DNA of 64,000 nt from Gracilaria gracilis (Eukaryota > Rhodophyta > Florideophyceae > Gracilariales > Gracilariaceae): contig JARGSG010000211.1 in the NCBI GenBank assembly GCA_030374805.1, positions 248,001-312,000 of the forward strand, in the 5' to 3' direction. The notes beneath the pieces are model-generated. The model did not search any database. It was not told where the DNA came from and saw only the letters and a program-made list of their open reading frames with translations. Shown here one piece after another: positions 32,650 to 44,340 of this stretch. The position numbers and the translations under genes are program-made. Each line of letters opens with the position of its first letter. Positions within the stretch are counted from its first letter, which is position 1.

Positions 32650-35600
32650 ATGCCCAACTGCTGCTTTGAAAGCTGCTCCTTCTTCGCCCGCACCATCCTC
32701 GCCATCCAAAGGACCAGAGGAGATGCCCCAATCGCCTCAACCCAAACAAGCGTTTCCTCTCCCCAGGCGGAGGCCTCCCCCACTTCCCCCCACGCATCAA
32801 GCGTCACAAGTCTACCCCCCACCTCCATACACCTCCCTCTCCCACAAACTGCTTTTCCGACAACGTCCCCATCGCAGACGACGCCTCCCACCACCACCAG
32901 CAACTCTCCCTCGCCCTCCGCTCCCAGGACGCGTACCACATCACCACGACCCCCGTCTGCTCCATCTCCCTCTCCCCTCCTCCCCCCCTCCCCCTTCCTT
33001 CCCCCTCCTCAACAACCCACCTCGAACGCATGGTTCTCTACATCTCTTCCATCGCTTCCACCCTCGGCCCCCGCAAGGCAGACGAACTCATCTCTCTACT
33101 CCAAGACCCCGCCTTCTCCAAATCTGCCTTCCACAACGCCGTCTCCTCCGCCACCCAGTATCTCGAACCTCAAACAGACTTCTTACAACACCGAGTAAGC
33201 AACATCGGCTTCGCTCCCACCACCCTCTACGACCCACAGCAGCTCTTCTCCACCACCATCTTCCGAAAAAACCCCACCCAGGTCCTCAAACAACAACTCG
33301 CCCTCGCACACTTCCACAAAACCTTTTTTCCCCCACGTCTTCTACCCAACACCTTCCGGCTCTTCCGCTTACGCCCACTCCATGGCCTCCACCCTCGGAA
33401 AAGGAGCAGTCCCCGCCCTCAAAGCCGCAGTCATGCACTCCTCCAACGACTCCTGCATCTGTCACGCCCCAGACTCCACCGGTATCGCCTCCTTCATCGG
33501 CTTGGTCCAAATCTACTCCGACAAGTCCTCCACCTCCCTCAAATCCTCTTCCATCACCTCCTGCCCCCTTCACATCACCCTTCTCAACTTCTCCGATGCC
33601 TTCCGTCGCAATTGCATCACCGAACACCTCAACCTTCTCGGATACTTGCCAACCCCCTTCCTCCGAACCAACCCCTCCCAAGACCACGACTCCATCCCTC
33701 AAACCTCCTCTCACATCCCCCGCCACAACAAAATGGAACTCATTCAGCTCGCCATCTCCAGCCTCCTCGGCCCCCTCCTCTCCTCCGGTCTCAATGGCTT
33801 CCCCTTCCGTGACGCCCATGGCATTCTCTGCCACTGTCACCCAATCATCGCCAGCTACTGCGCCGACATCCCCGAAGCAAAAGACATCCTCGCCATCTCT
33901 CACGGAACCCGCCCCCAACACCCTTGTCATAGATGCGCCGTCTCCCGCACAGACCTCTCCATAAACATTCGATCCCCTTCCCCCCGAACTCAGCACCAGA
34001 CCTTCGCCGCACGCAAATCACACTCCACTCTCCTCCAACAATCACAAGACATTCTCCTCGCTCGTAAGCCCAGAATCTCTCGCAACACAAAGGAAAAAGC
34101 CCTTGAAGCCCTCCACTCCCTCTCCCTCGCAAAGTACTCCTCTCTCTTCGAATCATACCCTCTTCTCAACATCACCCCACTCCTCTCCCCTTACAATATC
34201 TTCACCTTCGAACCACTCCACAACTTCTACCTCGGCGTCTCCAAGCTCATCAAGCTCGCCGCCATCGAGAGACTCCGCTCAAAAGCACTCTTCACCACCA
34301 TCGTTCCTCCAAGTCCCGTCGCCCATTCAACTCCGTCCGCACTTCTATCCTCAAACATTCAAACACCATCCTCTCTGCCATCGAAAAGCACTCCCCCGCA
34401 AACGGACTACACATAGACTTCTCCACTTCCGACAACGGTCAAACTCTCAACGGTTTCTTCACTACCGACGGCTTGCGTGGTATGCTCGAAGCAAAAGACT
34501 ACCGCGCACTCGACATGGTGTTCCCCTTCATCGGCGTCTTCTTCGACCGATGCTGTGACGAATTCGATTCAGCTCCCATCACTCCGTCTTCTCCAAGTAC
34601 TCAGACCTTTTCCTCGCCTCCATGCGATACAACACCTTCACCGAATGGACCGACGCCCGCCTCACTGACCTCCATAACCAAATCCGCTCCTTCAAGCGCA
34701 CAGCCGTACTCGTTCTCGGCCCCTACCACACTTCGAGCCTCAAAACCCTCACGTTCCACCTCCTCGACCACATTGTCGAGGACATTCCCCGCTTCGGAGG
34801 CCTCCACTTCAATGATGCCGGCATATTCGAGCACGCCCACACCCTCTTCAAGTCCCACCACTCCAAAACCTCAAAGTGCAGGTCCACCGCACATCAAGAA
34901 ACCATTCGTGCCATCCACCGCTCCAACGCCATCAAGGACTGTAATCCCGTCTCCAAAAGCCCTTCCATCACCTCCTCCTCCCCTGGCCTCGCTTTCCCTC
35001 TCCAATCCCGAGAACCCGGTTTCGTTCGTGATGGCAAACACATCTCCTTCGCTGACCTAATCACTGCCCACAAATTCATTCGCTCCAATCCTCACCTCCC
35101 TCACAAATCGCTTCAAAACCTCTTCCCCCCCGATACCCTATCCATCCTTGCACAATTCGGAAGAGACGCCCTCCCATCCTTCATCACCCTCTCTCTCGAA
35201 GTCCTACAACTCAATGACAACTCCCCCGCCCTCCGTCAGGCTCGACTCACCATAGTCAACTCCGCTTACGTCGTCGGCGGTTACACCCCAACACTCGACA
35301 ACTACATTGAAGAGCGGAACGAGCTCGTGCCCCAGGATCCTCTAGTCCCTCTCATCCAACGAATTTTTGCCACTCCCTCCTTCAGTCCATCCAAGTGCCC
35401 AAAAGTTCTCCCACATTCTCGTCGCCGGCTCCACCTTCCCCCCTCCACATCCACCGTCTGGGTCTGCAAACTCATCTCCCTTCTTCGTTTCGCCCATCCT
35501 CCTTCAACTTCTTCTCCCAAGGAGTTCGCCTTCGTCCAGTTCATGGAACTCGTCCCACCCAGCGACGACGTCGATCTCACCGTCAACTGCGTTTGCCTCC

Positions 35601-35854
35601 GATGGGCAACAGACGACGAACATAGCCACACCATCCACACAGTTCCCATCTCTACCCACTCTACTTCCGATAACGTTTCCCCTTGGTATGGACTCATCCC
35701 CTCTTCCTCAATCCTCGGCTCCGTTCATGTTCTCCGCCAGAACTACCCCGCTCCTCCCTTCACTTCTTGTCTACAATGGCGCTTTTACCGATTCTATCTC
35801 AATCGGTTCTATCGAGACCCCACCGCCAAGCCTTATTTACCATGCAACACGTAG
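32650..35854 (+). pseudogene. Plavaka-like (CACTA/CMC-related) DNA transposase, decayed
   Basis: Pieces of one transposase lie in order but in changing frames, with at least four frameshifts (roughly near 32850, 33330-33380, 34310 and 34580). Diagnostic parts are a Cys-rich start (MPNCCFESC), PLHITLLNFSDAFRR followed by LGYLPTPFL, GILCHCHPIIASYCADIPEA, the zinc-like HPCHRCAVSRTDLS, and PLHNFYLGVSKLIK. The last part is an intact 410-codon stretch (34622-35854) with LTFHLLDHIVEDIPRFGGLHF. This order matches fungal Plavaka transposases as I know them. The sense strand is strongly C-rich (NNC codons), unlike the neighbours. It converges with the gene at 36014-38740 and may form one two-gene element with it. 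I did not find terminal inverted repeats. Confidence 0.65.
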
Positions 35855-36013
35855 CTTCTATTCCCTGTTAGCTTCAGCTTCATAAAAATTTAAACCCGCT
35901 TCGTTTCAATTGGAAGGAGTGAAGATACGCATGACATGAGAAAGAAGAAGCATCTCTTCCACATCCCACACATACCTCCACCCCTTCCCCCCCCACTGCA
36001 CCTCACTCTACTC

Positions 36014-38740
36014 TTAGTAGCCCGCCTCTTCCCTACCCTCAACCCCTGTCCCTCCCCTGCGTTCCGCCCGGTGTGCCAGCAACCGCCCGAAACTCGCGTC
36101 CTCCGGTCGACAGGCCGCTATGTAACAATCAAGAACTGCACCTACTCTCCGTGTTAGTTTTGCCATAAAATAGTCCTCCCTCACAGCTAGGTATATCTTC
36201 TCCCTCGATGGTACCCACAGCTTAACTGTCGCAGTTCTCCCAGGGTTTCCCGACACACACCTCGGATCTCCATCCACAAACCCATCGTTCTCAAACTCCT
36301 GGGCATGCTCCTCCTGTAGCGATTGCTAGGCTACCCCCAGTATTCTTTCAACAGTCCCAGGTAGATAATTCCCATAAAAAGTAGAGAACAAAAGCTGTCT
36401 TTGCTCTCCACGTCCCACAACCTCGTTCATAGTTTTCACCACACAGACAATCCAGGCGTCAAGTCTGGCAAGGTACATCACTGTCCCATCCACGTACTGC
36501 CGTTCACCGTTACTTTGCCTCTCCACTGCGTATCCCATATACTCCACCAACACAGCCACCGCCATCCCATTCTTGAAGTACATACCTTCATCATCAACCA
36601 TCCATGGTGGCACAACCGCAAGAGACCCGGAATACGCATGGTCTTCGAACCAGCTCGTTCTCCACGCACACAACTCATTCCCACCGGCCTCCTCCCTTCC
36701 CATCAGATTCTTGCGCGCCTCCTTCATCTGCTGCTTTAGCTCTTCCCATAGCTCAGTCTCCTCAGTAGGTTTCGCACGTTTTGCAATCGAATCATATCCA
36801 AGGATGGAAAATAACTTGTCGCGAGCCGCCCGCTTCCGCACCCCAATCACATCGCTTAATGTCTGCTTCATTCGCTGCCTGAGACACTAGTCCGCACTCA
36901 CACTATCCACACACTCCTGTTTTCTTCCCGCTTCTCGTATCGTCTCCCAAGTATCTCCCATTATTTCCGTCTCCACCACATACTTCAACAGCACATCACT
37001 TCCTCCCTCCGTTGATGGCGTATACGCCCTCATCTCATATGCCACTTGATGCGGGCACCGAGGTACCATCTTCTTCTCCCCAACCACAAATATTCTGCCC
37101 TCCCCACTTTCTCCCACCGTCTCACTCCTGTTCTTCCAGGTCTTACCAACGTTCTACGTGTCAAAACAGAGTTCTGACGCCTCCAACTTCGCATAGTGGA
37201 GAATCTTATCATATACAGCCCTTCCAAATCCGTAAAAACATTCTGGCACCTCTATTTCATGTTTTCGACGCCCTTTCACTTCCTTCCCACACCCCCTTCG
37301 CTTTTTACCATTCACAGCCTCCCTTAAACTTTCAATCAACACATTTTGCTGCTTCAGCTCCTCCCTCATCCGTTCCAATTCTTTCTGAGTGAGCTTCAAA
37401 TTCACCATCATGGTACAGTGTTCCTCCTTCATATTTCCCAGCTTCTCTTTCAACGAATTCACCCGCTCAACCAGTGCAGACCTTGGCAACACCCGTAAGT
37501 TCTCTTCATCGCCTTCTGCTATTCCTGTAGTTCCCATTTCCCTTGCTCTGTTCCTCTCTCCACGATCCGCAGAATCGTCGACTCCTGCTTCATGCACATC
37601 GTTTTCAATCCGAACGGCATTATGCCTCACACGTATTCCTTCACGCGTTGGTACCGCGGTTTCCACCACGCTCCCTCCAGTTCTATGCCTGTTTCGGACA
37701 ACGACATCTTCTCCTTTGAATACCCTCCCATCCACTAGTAGGTTTTCTCTCACATTTTCAAACACTGATACACCACTGCTACGTCCTACAACTCTCTCGG
37801 GCAAATTGTCTCGGAGCCATTCCATCCTCTCCACATTGGCGTGGCTCCCATTCCATCGCCCACACGCCTAATTCGCCTCCCACTGTCCTCTGCGTTTCCA
37901 TGCTCCCTCATATGCCTCATACCCCCCACTTCCTCTTCCTCTCCCATCGCAGTATGTCACGGTTCACCAGTTCTTTCGCTGCCCACCATTCGATTCCTCC
38001 TAACATCAACAACAACCTCCATGCCCTCGTTCCTCGTCCGCGGAACGTCTCCTCCTATATCTCTTTCGCGACCCCTCCCCTCCCCAACGCCAACCCCAGC
38101 CACTCTCTCTCCCTCCTTCCCTCGAATATCACGGCTAACTATCCCACTAGTATTTCTTGCTATAGTGCTTCCCTCCCCCCCCCCCACTGCGATACTCCCT
38201 CCCCTTCTCTATGACATCTCCACACTCGCCTTCTTCTACAACTTGCGTGGAGTCATCGCCCCTTCTCCGCCCACCTCTATCCCTACCGCCCCGCGCATCA
38301 TCCCCCTGCCTTCCTCCCATTTCTCTCCTGCTTTCCCCTCCTCCATTTCCCATCTCATGTGGAAGCGGAGTAGCTTGTGTTACCAAAGCACTTACCGTTC
38401 GCTCGGTTCGCTGAGTTCGCTCCGTTTGCTCGGTGCGCTCGGTTTGCTCGGTTCGCTCCAAAGGTCGGCCTCGATCACGTCTCCCAGTGTTCCTCCTACC
38501 TTTCCCACGTAATCCGCTTCGAGGAGGGCGCGAAGTACGCCCAATACCGCCCTCGCCATTTTCCACATCGCCGCTTCGAGGCGCACGCGTAGTACTACCC
38601 AAGCCATCCTCGCGACTCCGATCTACCACCTCTGCTCGCGTTCGCACTTTCGACGCGCGCCCGCTTACATCCTCCGCATTTGCATTCTCATTCGCACTTC
38701 TCGTTTTACGTTTCCCCATATATAATCGGACGACGACGAT
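36014..38740 (-). pseudogene. decayed coiled-coil protein gene converging with the Plavaka-like transposase
   Basis: Minus-strand coding-like pieces: about 38740-38147 starts MGKRKTRSANENANAEDVSG with a repeated ERTEQT/ERTQRT tract; 38187-37957 is shifted at a C-run near 38168-38182; 37834-37154 contains a coiled coil (LVERVNSLKEKLGNMKEEH, LTQKELERMREELKQQN); then follow 37117-36887, 36871-36326 (MKQTLSDVIGVRKRAARDKL) and 36277-36014. I do not recognise the family. A second, helical, low-complexity protein convergent to the transposase resembles the two-gene layout of CACTA elements, where the second product binds DNA, but that role is only inferred. It has several frameshifts. Confidence 0.45.
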
Positions 38741-38968
38741 GCGCCCGGCGGTGCGCTCTAGATGTTGTCGCCGCTCGCCGCAAGACGTGTTCGTCGCTCG
38801 ACGTGATCGCAGGTCCCCCGTGAAACGCACACCTCCACTCGACGTGTGGTAGAAATATCGCACCGTTTTAGTACTTTTCGGAATCACTTTCCGAAAATTG
38901 GGACGGAAATTTCCCTTCCTGTACGAAACCTCACTGCCAAAAACTGTTACATTTTCACATGATATCAC

Positions 38969-39208
38969 ATGTACTCCGTATCTTCTATTCTATGTCCTTG
39001 AACGTCAACCCACTCCCTCAATCCTATCCCATTTTGTTCACATCACTGTATGATAAAAGTGAAGACACCCACTCACTTGTGGGGAGTTCTCTTCCTCCCC
39101 ATGTAGAACACGAGAGTTAGAGAGAAAGCGTAATAAAATGTACACAATTCGATTTTACACATACTACGGTACACCTTTCGGTTCTATAAGTCATAAATCA
39201 ATTGAAGT
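38969..39208. other. short spacer without features
   Basis: AT-rich sequence between two minus-strand decayed genes; nothing recognised. Confidence 0.5.
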
Positions 39209-39838
39209 CTAGTCGACTACTACAGGATTCGAAGACGTACCCCATGTACACTCCATTCCATAATCTGCAAACAACGCTTCTCCCACTTCTAAAACCCGAA
39301 GTGCCCGGACGGCAAGCATTCGGTATTTTCTTAATTGAAGTCGAGTTTGCCCAGTTCCTGGGGTTCGACTTACCGCCACATTGGCAGCCCGTCGCTGCTT
39401 CAAGCCATCCTTCACTGCATCCCTATCTTTACCCCCTTCCATATATTTTGTGTCGTTAATTGTTCCACCCAACGAAAATGGAGCGGGAACAATCCATACA
39501 CGGATTCCAGGTACTTCTCGTCTCCTTTCCGGGAGTTTCCGGAATACCTCACCTCGCAGGCTAACCTCCATCGCATAAGTTCGAAAACCTGCGGCGGTGG
39601 CTCCCAACAACCCTTCTTCATACTTCTTGTGTACCGCCTTCCTCTTCTTTAAGTCATGGTACACTAGAGTTCCGTAAAAGAAACATATCTCTTCGTTTTT
39701 CATGAAACGGTGTGTGGTAAGCACTCCCACTCCTGCGTCATGGTGACGAATCGACGACTTCCCAATGCGACAACCACACATAGTGGCCTCCAGTGCCAAC
39801 ATCGCGTTCCAATCCAGGAGACTCATCTTCCCTTGCAA
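39209..39838 (-). pseudogene. SET-like domain at the C-terminus of the methyltransferase frame
   Basis: Continues the same reading frame as the methyltransferase part, after an in-frame TAG at 39848-39850. It has SET-like landmarks: DAGVGVLTTHRFMKNEEI with FFYGTLVYHD (the usual GxG...GE.I..Y.G start), GGTINDTKY with a later ANVAVSR (position of the N-H-S and N motif), and RALRVLEVGEALFADYG (the GEEL..DYG end). SET domains methylate lysines, mostly on histones. The N-H-S element is degenerate, so activity is doubtful. The fusion of a SET-like domain to a DNA methyltransferase is unusual to my knowledge. Confidence 0.55.
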
Positions 39839-39847
39839 CGTTTTTGG

Positions 39848-40891
39848 CTACTCATGCAGCGCTTTGCGCCTGCCGATCATGGCCATGCCCTCCTCCTGCC
39901 ACATTGATGCCAGTAAATCTATAATATACGGTGGAAACTTCTGATACTGTGAGAAGCCGGATGAAGCCTTCCATGATCGTGAAGGACGAGCGTTCCACTT
40001 GGGAAATAAGTCCATCACGCGATTCACAGAGTTTTGGACCTCCTGCGTAATTTGAATGTCCGTATCATTATCGCGCATGCACATCGCAAACTGAACAATG
40101 GTCACGTGCCTAGCATGATCCAAACAGTCAGGGTCCGGTGCACAACCAATAAACTTCCGATGACGTTGTAACTCCATGCATGCCATGGCATTCGAGGAAG
40201 TTCCCGCGAACAAGTCCACCACTGTATCACCTGGCTGCGAAAATCTGCTGATCAGATCCTTCAACAACGCGCGAGGTTTTAGTTCCGACCTCACCTTTTG
40301 CAACATGTAGCCCCCACCCTCCTTCTTTCTATTTTTTCCATTGGACATGGGCGGTACCTGGTCAATAACACTGTGGTACCCTGGATATTTCGACTGCTCG
40401 TAGTTGAAGTTCTCATAGTTCACCATCGCATGCTGCTGTGCATAAGCGAGACTACTTCGAACACCATGTATCGCATACTCCAGGGCAGGGAACAAGAAGC
40501 AAAACTTGCGTCCCGGGTTTCGCATGGGGTTGCCTTGCGACCGTATAAAATGAATTCAGACCTGGTCCACAACAAACGATCGCCTCGGAATCCCTTGCTC
40601 GTCCTTTTCTCCAATAAGGGAAAGCACCCTCGTCCACTGGTTCACCTGTTTCAATGCACAGAAGATAACGAAATGACCCCCCGGACGTAGCAGCCTTGAT
40701 ATACGCTTTGCCGCCTTCTTCATATGCTCAGAGCTCAGCATATCGTACCAACTGCTCTCCCGGTTCTTATCGGCCCTTATGTTGTATGGTGGGTCCATAA
40801 GAACCAGTTGAACTTTCCCTAATGGAGAGACTCCGTTGTTTCGCAGATTCTCGTCCGTTTCCACCATATCTTCGAACCCGCAATTATACAT
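39848..40891 (-). pseudogene. DPPY-type DNA methyltransferase (N6-adenine or N4-cytosine class)
   Basis: Motif IV comes first (QLVLMDPPYNIRADKN), followed by LLRPGGHFVIFC. After an in-frame TGA (40556-40558) come the motif X region (KPRALLKDLI) and motif I (GDTVVDLFAGTSSNAMACME) with KFIGCAPD. The order IV...X-I is that of beta-class amino-methyltransferases, and DPPY favours adenine N6. The frame does not shift across the stop. Such enzymes methylate DNA in bacteria and phages and occur sporadically in eukaryotic transposons and algae. Which base is methylated cannot be decided here. Confidence 0.7.
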
Positions 40892-40897
40892 TCGAAA

Positions 40898-42319
40898 TCA
40901 TTTCTCCATCTCCACTTCACAACGTTGGAATGCCATATTATCTTCCAACGAGGAAATGGCAGGAGGAGGCTGTATGTCAGCGTCGGACGACCGTTCACCA
41001 ACATTTTCATTCCCACTCTCACCCACTACCTCCATTTCACTTCCGCCATCTCCATCCCCTCCTTGTTTCCCGTCCGAAGGATTCCCCCTTTCCAACTGCT
41101 CATCGTCATCGTCATGAATTTCGATGGCAGGCTCCAGTTTCTATATCGGCGTGAGAGGTGTATCAGGGACCTTGGGTGTTTCTTTGATTTTCAAACGGCT
41201 TATTGTCTCCAAGATGGAGGATATAAGCGAGTTAGAGAAACAATCAAATCTCTGAGTGAACGCTCTTGACGGGTCCCTGTGAAACTTCTTTAGAACGGCC
41301 CATCGCCCAGGTTCTGATACTGTGTACAACTGCTCGTTCACAACAACCTTGTTCAGGTCAGAAATTGACTCCTTTGCAAGCGTTAGGAGGGCCACATCAA
41401 TGTCCTCCGGAAGATTCCATGCCCACGGTTGGACCTTGTCTTCCCGAAGAGTTTGCGTGTTGCTCGGTAGCAAGCGATGGTCGTTGTCCTTGTGCATGAA
41501 CCCCTCGGAACGCGTTTCAGTGGGTTTAAACTGCATGTCGTCGTACACGAGGAGTATAGAAGGGAGAACCATGACCTCAGCGCTAGGGAATCCCAGAAAT
41601 TGGGAGAAACAATCCCAGGTCTTTGTTACCAGCTGCAAACCAAAACTCGCACGCTGAGCTTGGAGATTCTGCGATATTTGCACATTCCCAAAAGGGATGG
41701 AATATCCCTTCTCCCCCTTACCCCTCTTATGGCCCCGAAGGCGCTTTTCCATAGATACTTTTTGAGTAAATGAAAGAAAGAGAACTCTCTGAAAATGTGT
41801 AGCGATGCTCGTACCGAAAGGGGGAACTATCCGGCCCACACGCCTGGGAGCTATACTCATGGACTTGAAGAATTCGGTTAACGTCACATTCCTCGGTATT
41901 CCTTGAAAGTCCACTCTGGTATAAGCATTCCAAAAATCCCTCACACGCCTGTCTCTGTCTCCGTCCATGATGTGAAGCAACTTCGTCGACAGATACAGCT
42001 GACGGTAGAAACCCTTCCCGCACACAGCCTTGAACTCATCGTCGTTGTATGACGGGTGAGTGGGTCCGAGAAGGATAAAGAAGTACTTCTTGGCAACGTC
42101 TAGGATAGTGCGATTCTTGATGATATATTGAACGAATTCGCTGTGTCTCACTTTCCTAGGTTCGTCTTCCTCTCGAATCGTTGACGCATAGTGATCACGG
42201 ATGGCGAGACACGCGGTGAGAAGCTTATCCACAGAACCGAACATTTTTCCAACCTCCATATCGGATGTCGAAGGTGCCGGTGACGGTGACTTAGACCTGG
42301 ATGTGGTTGCGGCAGCCAT
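40898..42319 (-). pseudogene. N-terminal region of the methyltransferase-SET frame, unknown domain
   Basis: The start is taken at the ATG at 42319 (MAAATTSRSKSPSPAPSTSD), which has a good AAAATGG context; an upstream ATG at 42451 is also in frame. A run of 393 codons to a TAG at 41141-41143 holds a compact, well-composed domain (SEFVQYIIKNRTILDVAKKY, HPSYNDDEFKAVCGKGFYRQ) that I do not recognise. An acidic linker follows to a TGA at 40898-40900, directly before the methyltransferase part. Everything from 42319 to 39209 (1,037 codons) is in one frame, with only four internal stops and no frameshift. Confidence 0.5.
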
Positions 42320-42695
42320 TTTAAAAAAATAACGGGGGGCTGTATTATGAATACGAAAGGAGAACCGGAGCGGTCGTGAGAAAACAGATGATTGACGTCG
42401 GCAGCGGACGGCGAGGGTGAACGGACGGAAGCTGACGACAGACGATAGCAAACGAGAGATGAGTGCGGATGGTAGACGGGAGCGGACGGCAGACGGCTGC
42501 CGAATTAGCGATTTGAAGGAGGAGTTTAGACGCTAAAACGGTACCAGAACTCTAAAGTAGAAGAGTAGAAGGGAATTAGGCGATGTTAGGGGGCTTATGT
42601 GGTGATACACAGTTATAAGAGAAGGCAGGGATGGGAGGAGGGCGCGGTAATTCCTAGATATGGAAGTATAGGCGAAGTTATAACTTAAGGCTCTC

Positions 42696-42771
42696 CGGAC
42701 AGCGGTCCGTGGTGCAGTGGCGCTCCATCACGGCTCCGATGAAGTGCCACTCGAGTTCGGTCCGCTTTCCA
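42696..42771. repeat. degenerate copy of the GGACAGCGG hairpin
   Basis: A 76-bp imperfect inverted repeat (GGACAGCGGTCCG...CGGTCCGCTTTCC). It belongs to the same family as the hairpins at 44153-44225, 44341-44418 and 52034-53286. Confidence 0.7.
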
Positions 42772-42922
42772 AGCGCCGTGGGAGAAAAAGTAAAAAAAAT
42801 AAATTTCCACCTGGACAGTGGCCCCCTCGCGACTGGCGCTTGTTTGTAATGTGACGCTGCGTGTACTTAAGCATTTTCGCTCTCCTGCCAACTGCCTCGG
42901 TAAGCACAACGCTCTGTACCTT

Positions 42923-43021
42923 CCCGTTACGGTTTCCGGGGATCTTTTCTTCTCCTGTCACAACCAAGTGATCCTCTCGGTTGTGACAGAAGAAAAAAAG
43001 ATCGCCGGAAACTGTATAAGG
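42923..43021. repeat. imperfect hairpin, arms about 43 bp
   Basis: The arms 42923-42965 and 42979-43021 are complementary with several mismatches (TTTCCGGGGATC pairs with GATCGCCGGAAA; CTGTCACAACC pairs with GGTTGTGACAG). Confidence 0.75.
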
Positions 43022-43213
43022 GAGGTGCTCTTTCCGTCCTTGTTCTGTTGCGCGGACGTAGTGGCACACAAGGTACGTTCGACAATTTTGTTCGTTTTCT
43101 CTGAATCGTACTAACTGGCGTACTCTTCTATTTTTCATGCTATTGCGTATTCATGCCAGAGGCGCCGGACACAGTGTAAGCCGCTTCTGCATCCTTGCTT
43201 TACTGAGAAAATT

Positions 43214-43652
43214 CGGAAGTGCTTGAGCTGGCCGTGATGGTCGAGTACGCTTATTTGAGTTTTTCAACTCATGTAATCGGCTTTGGCTCTGACAGCCAGC
43301 TCCATCACTGTTGGACTGTGGTTATTTATTAGACCGACTAGATTAGACTGCGCTAGGTCGAACTATCGGAAGTGGTTGAGCTACCGGTGATAATGGAATA
43401 CGATTACATGAGTTGTTCAACTCATATAATCGTGTTTTGCCATTACTGATATTTCAATCACTGAAGAAGAATAGTTCCCAATATAGTCATTAGAAGAATG
43501 TCGTGGCCAGTGATGAGTTCTTTTTCTCCGACAACCACATAATTCTCGTGGTTTTCGCAAAGGGGGTATTCATTATCGGTCACGACCTTGGGCGCTACAG
43601 GAAAATCTACATCATATAAAGTTAGAGAAGGTAGTCGGTAGAACTACCTTCT
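43214..43652. repeat. row of imperfect long hairpins (foldback family)
   Basis: Hairpins lie side by side: 43214-43312 and 43367-43464, which are related to each other (shared GAGTT-TTC-AACTCAT loop region and GGAAGTG..TTGAGCT start); 43500-43587 (GTCGTGGCC...GGTCACGAC); and a perfect 10-bp-arm hairpin at 43626-43652. The region holds no gene. The arms of the first three are decayed by many mismatches. Confidence 0.7.
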
Positions 43653-43924
43653 TTGATTTGATAGGATGTGAAGTTTCTGATATAGCGCATATTCTGCCAG
43701 ATCGATGTGATGTCTTATTTGTTTTGCTTAGTACATGACCAACAAGCTGCGAACTACTTCTATTCTAAACTGTTCTCCGTGCTTTTGAAGAGCAATTTTT
43801 ATTGCTTTCCAACAAACTCACCGAACGACAGACATTTGATGACGCCGTCACGTCCTCTCGTCATTATAAGAAGATGCAGGGCTTCAAATATTCATAAAAC
43901 AATCATAAGTGAAAACCGTCGTCG

Positions 43925-44165
43925 ACAGCGGTCCGAGGTGTCGTCCAGCTTCATCGGCCACGGCGCGTGCACAGCGGTCCGTGGTGTCGCCCAGCTTCAT
44001 CAGCCACGGCGCGTGGACAGCGGTCCGGGGTGTCGTTCAGCTTCATCGGCCACGGCGCGTGCACAGCGGTCCGTGGTGTCGTCCAGCTTCATCGGCCACG
44101 GCGCGTGGACAGCGGTCCGGGGTGTCGTCCAGCTTCATCAGCCACGGCGCGTGGACAGCGATCTG
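43925..44165. repeat. tandem array of a 46-bp unit, about five copies
   Basis: The unit reads ACAGCGGTCCGTGGTGTCG, then CCAGCTTCATCAGCCACGGCGCGTGG. Successive copies differ at one or a few bases. Open frames over this array are artefacts of the repeat. It leads into the hairpins at 44153 and 44341, upstream of the gene at 44724. Confidence 0.85.
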
Positions 44166-44225
44166 GGGTGGAGTGGCGCTTCATCACGGCACTGATGAAG
44201 CGCCACTCCACCCCGGACCGCTGTC
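44153..44225. repeat. GC-rich hairpin (GGACAGCG...CGCTGTCT)
   Basis: A near-perfect inverted repeat of about 73 bp followed by an A/T run (GAAAAATTTATTTTTTTTT). A GC-rich stem followed by a T-rich tail resembles a terminator or an element-end hairpin, but I infer no function. Confidence 0.8.
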
Positions 44226-44340
44226 TGAAAAATTTATTTTTTTTTGCCGTGGACAGCTGTCTGGGGTGTCGTCCAACTTCTTCCGCTACAGCACGTGGAC
44301 AGCCGTCTGAGGTGTAGTCCAACTTCATCGGCCACTGCGC

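Noticed and set aside
39209-42319. Alternative genetic code or programmed readthrough as explanation of the in-frame stops
   Set aside because: Nearby frames use TAA, TAG and TGA as internal stops alike, and intact genes here end normally, so decay is simpler.
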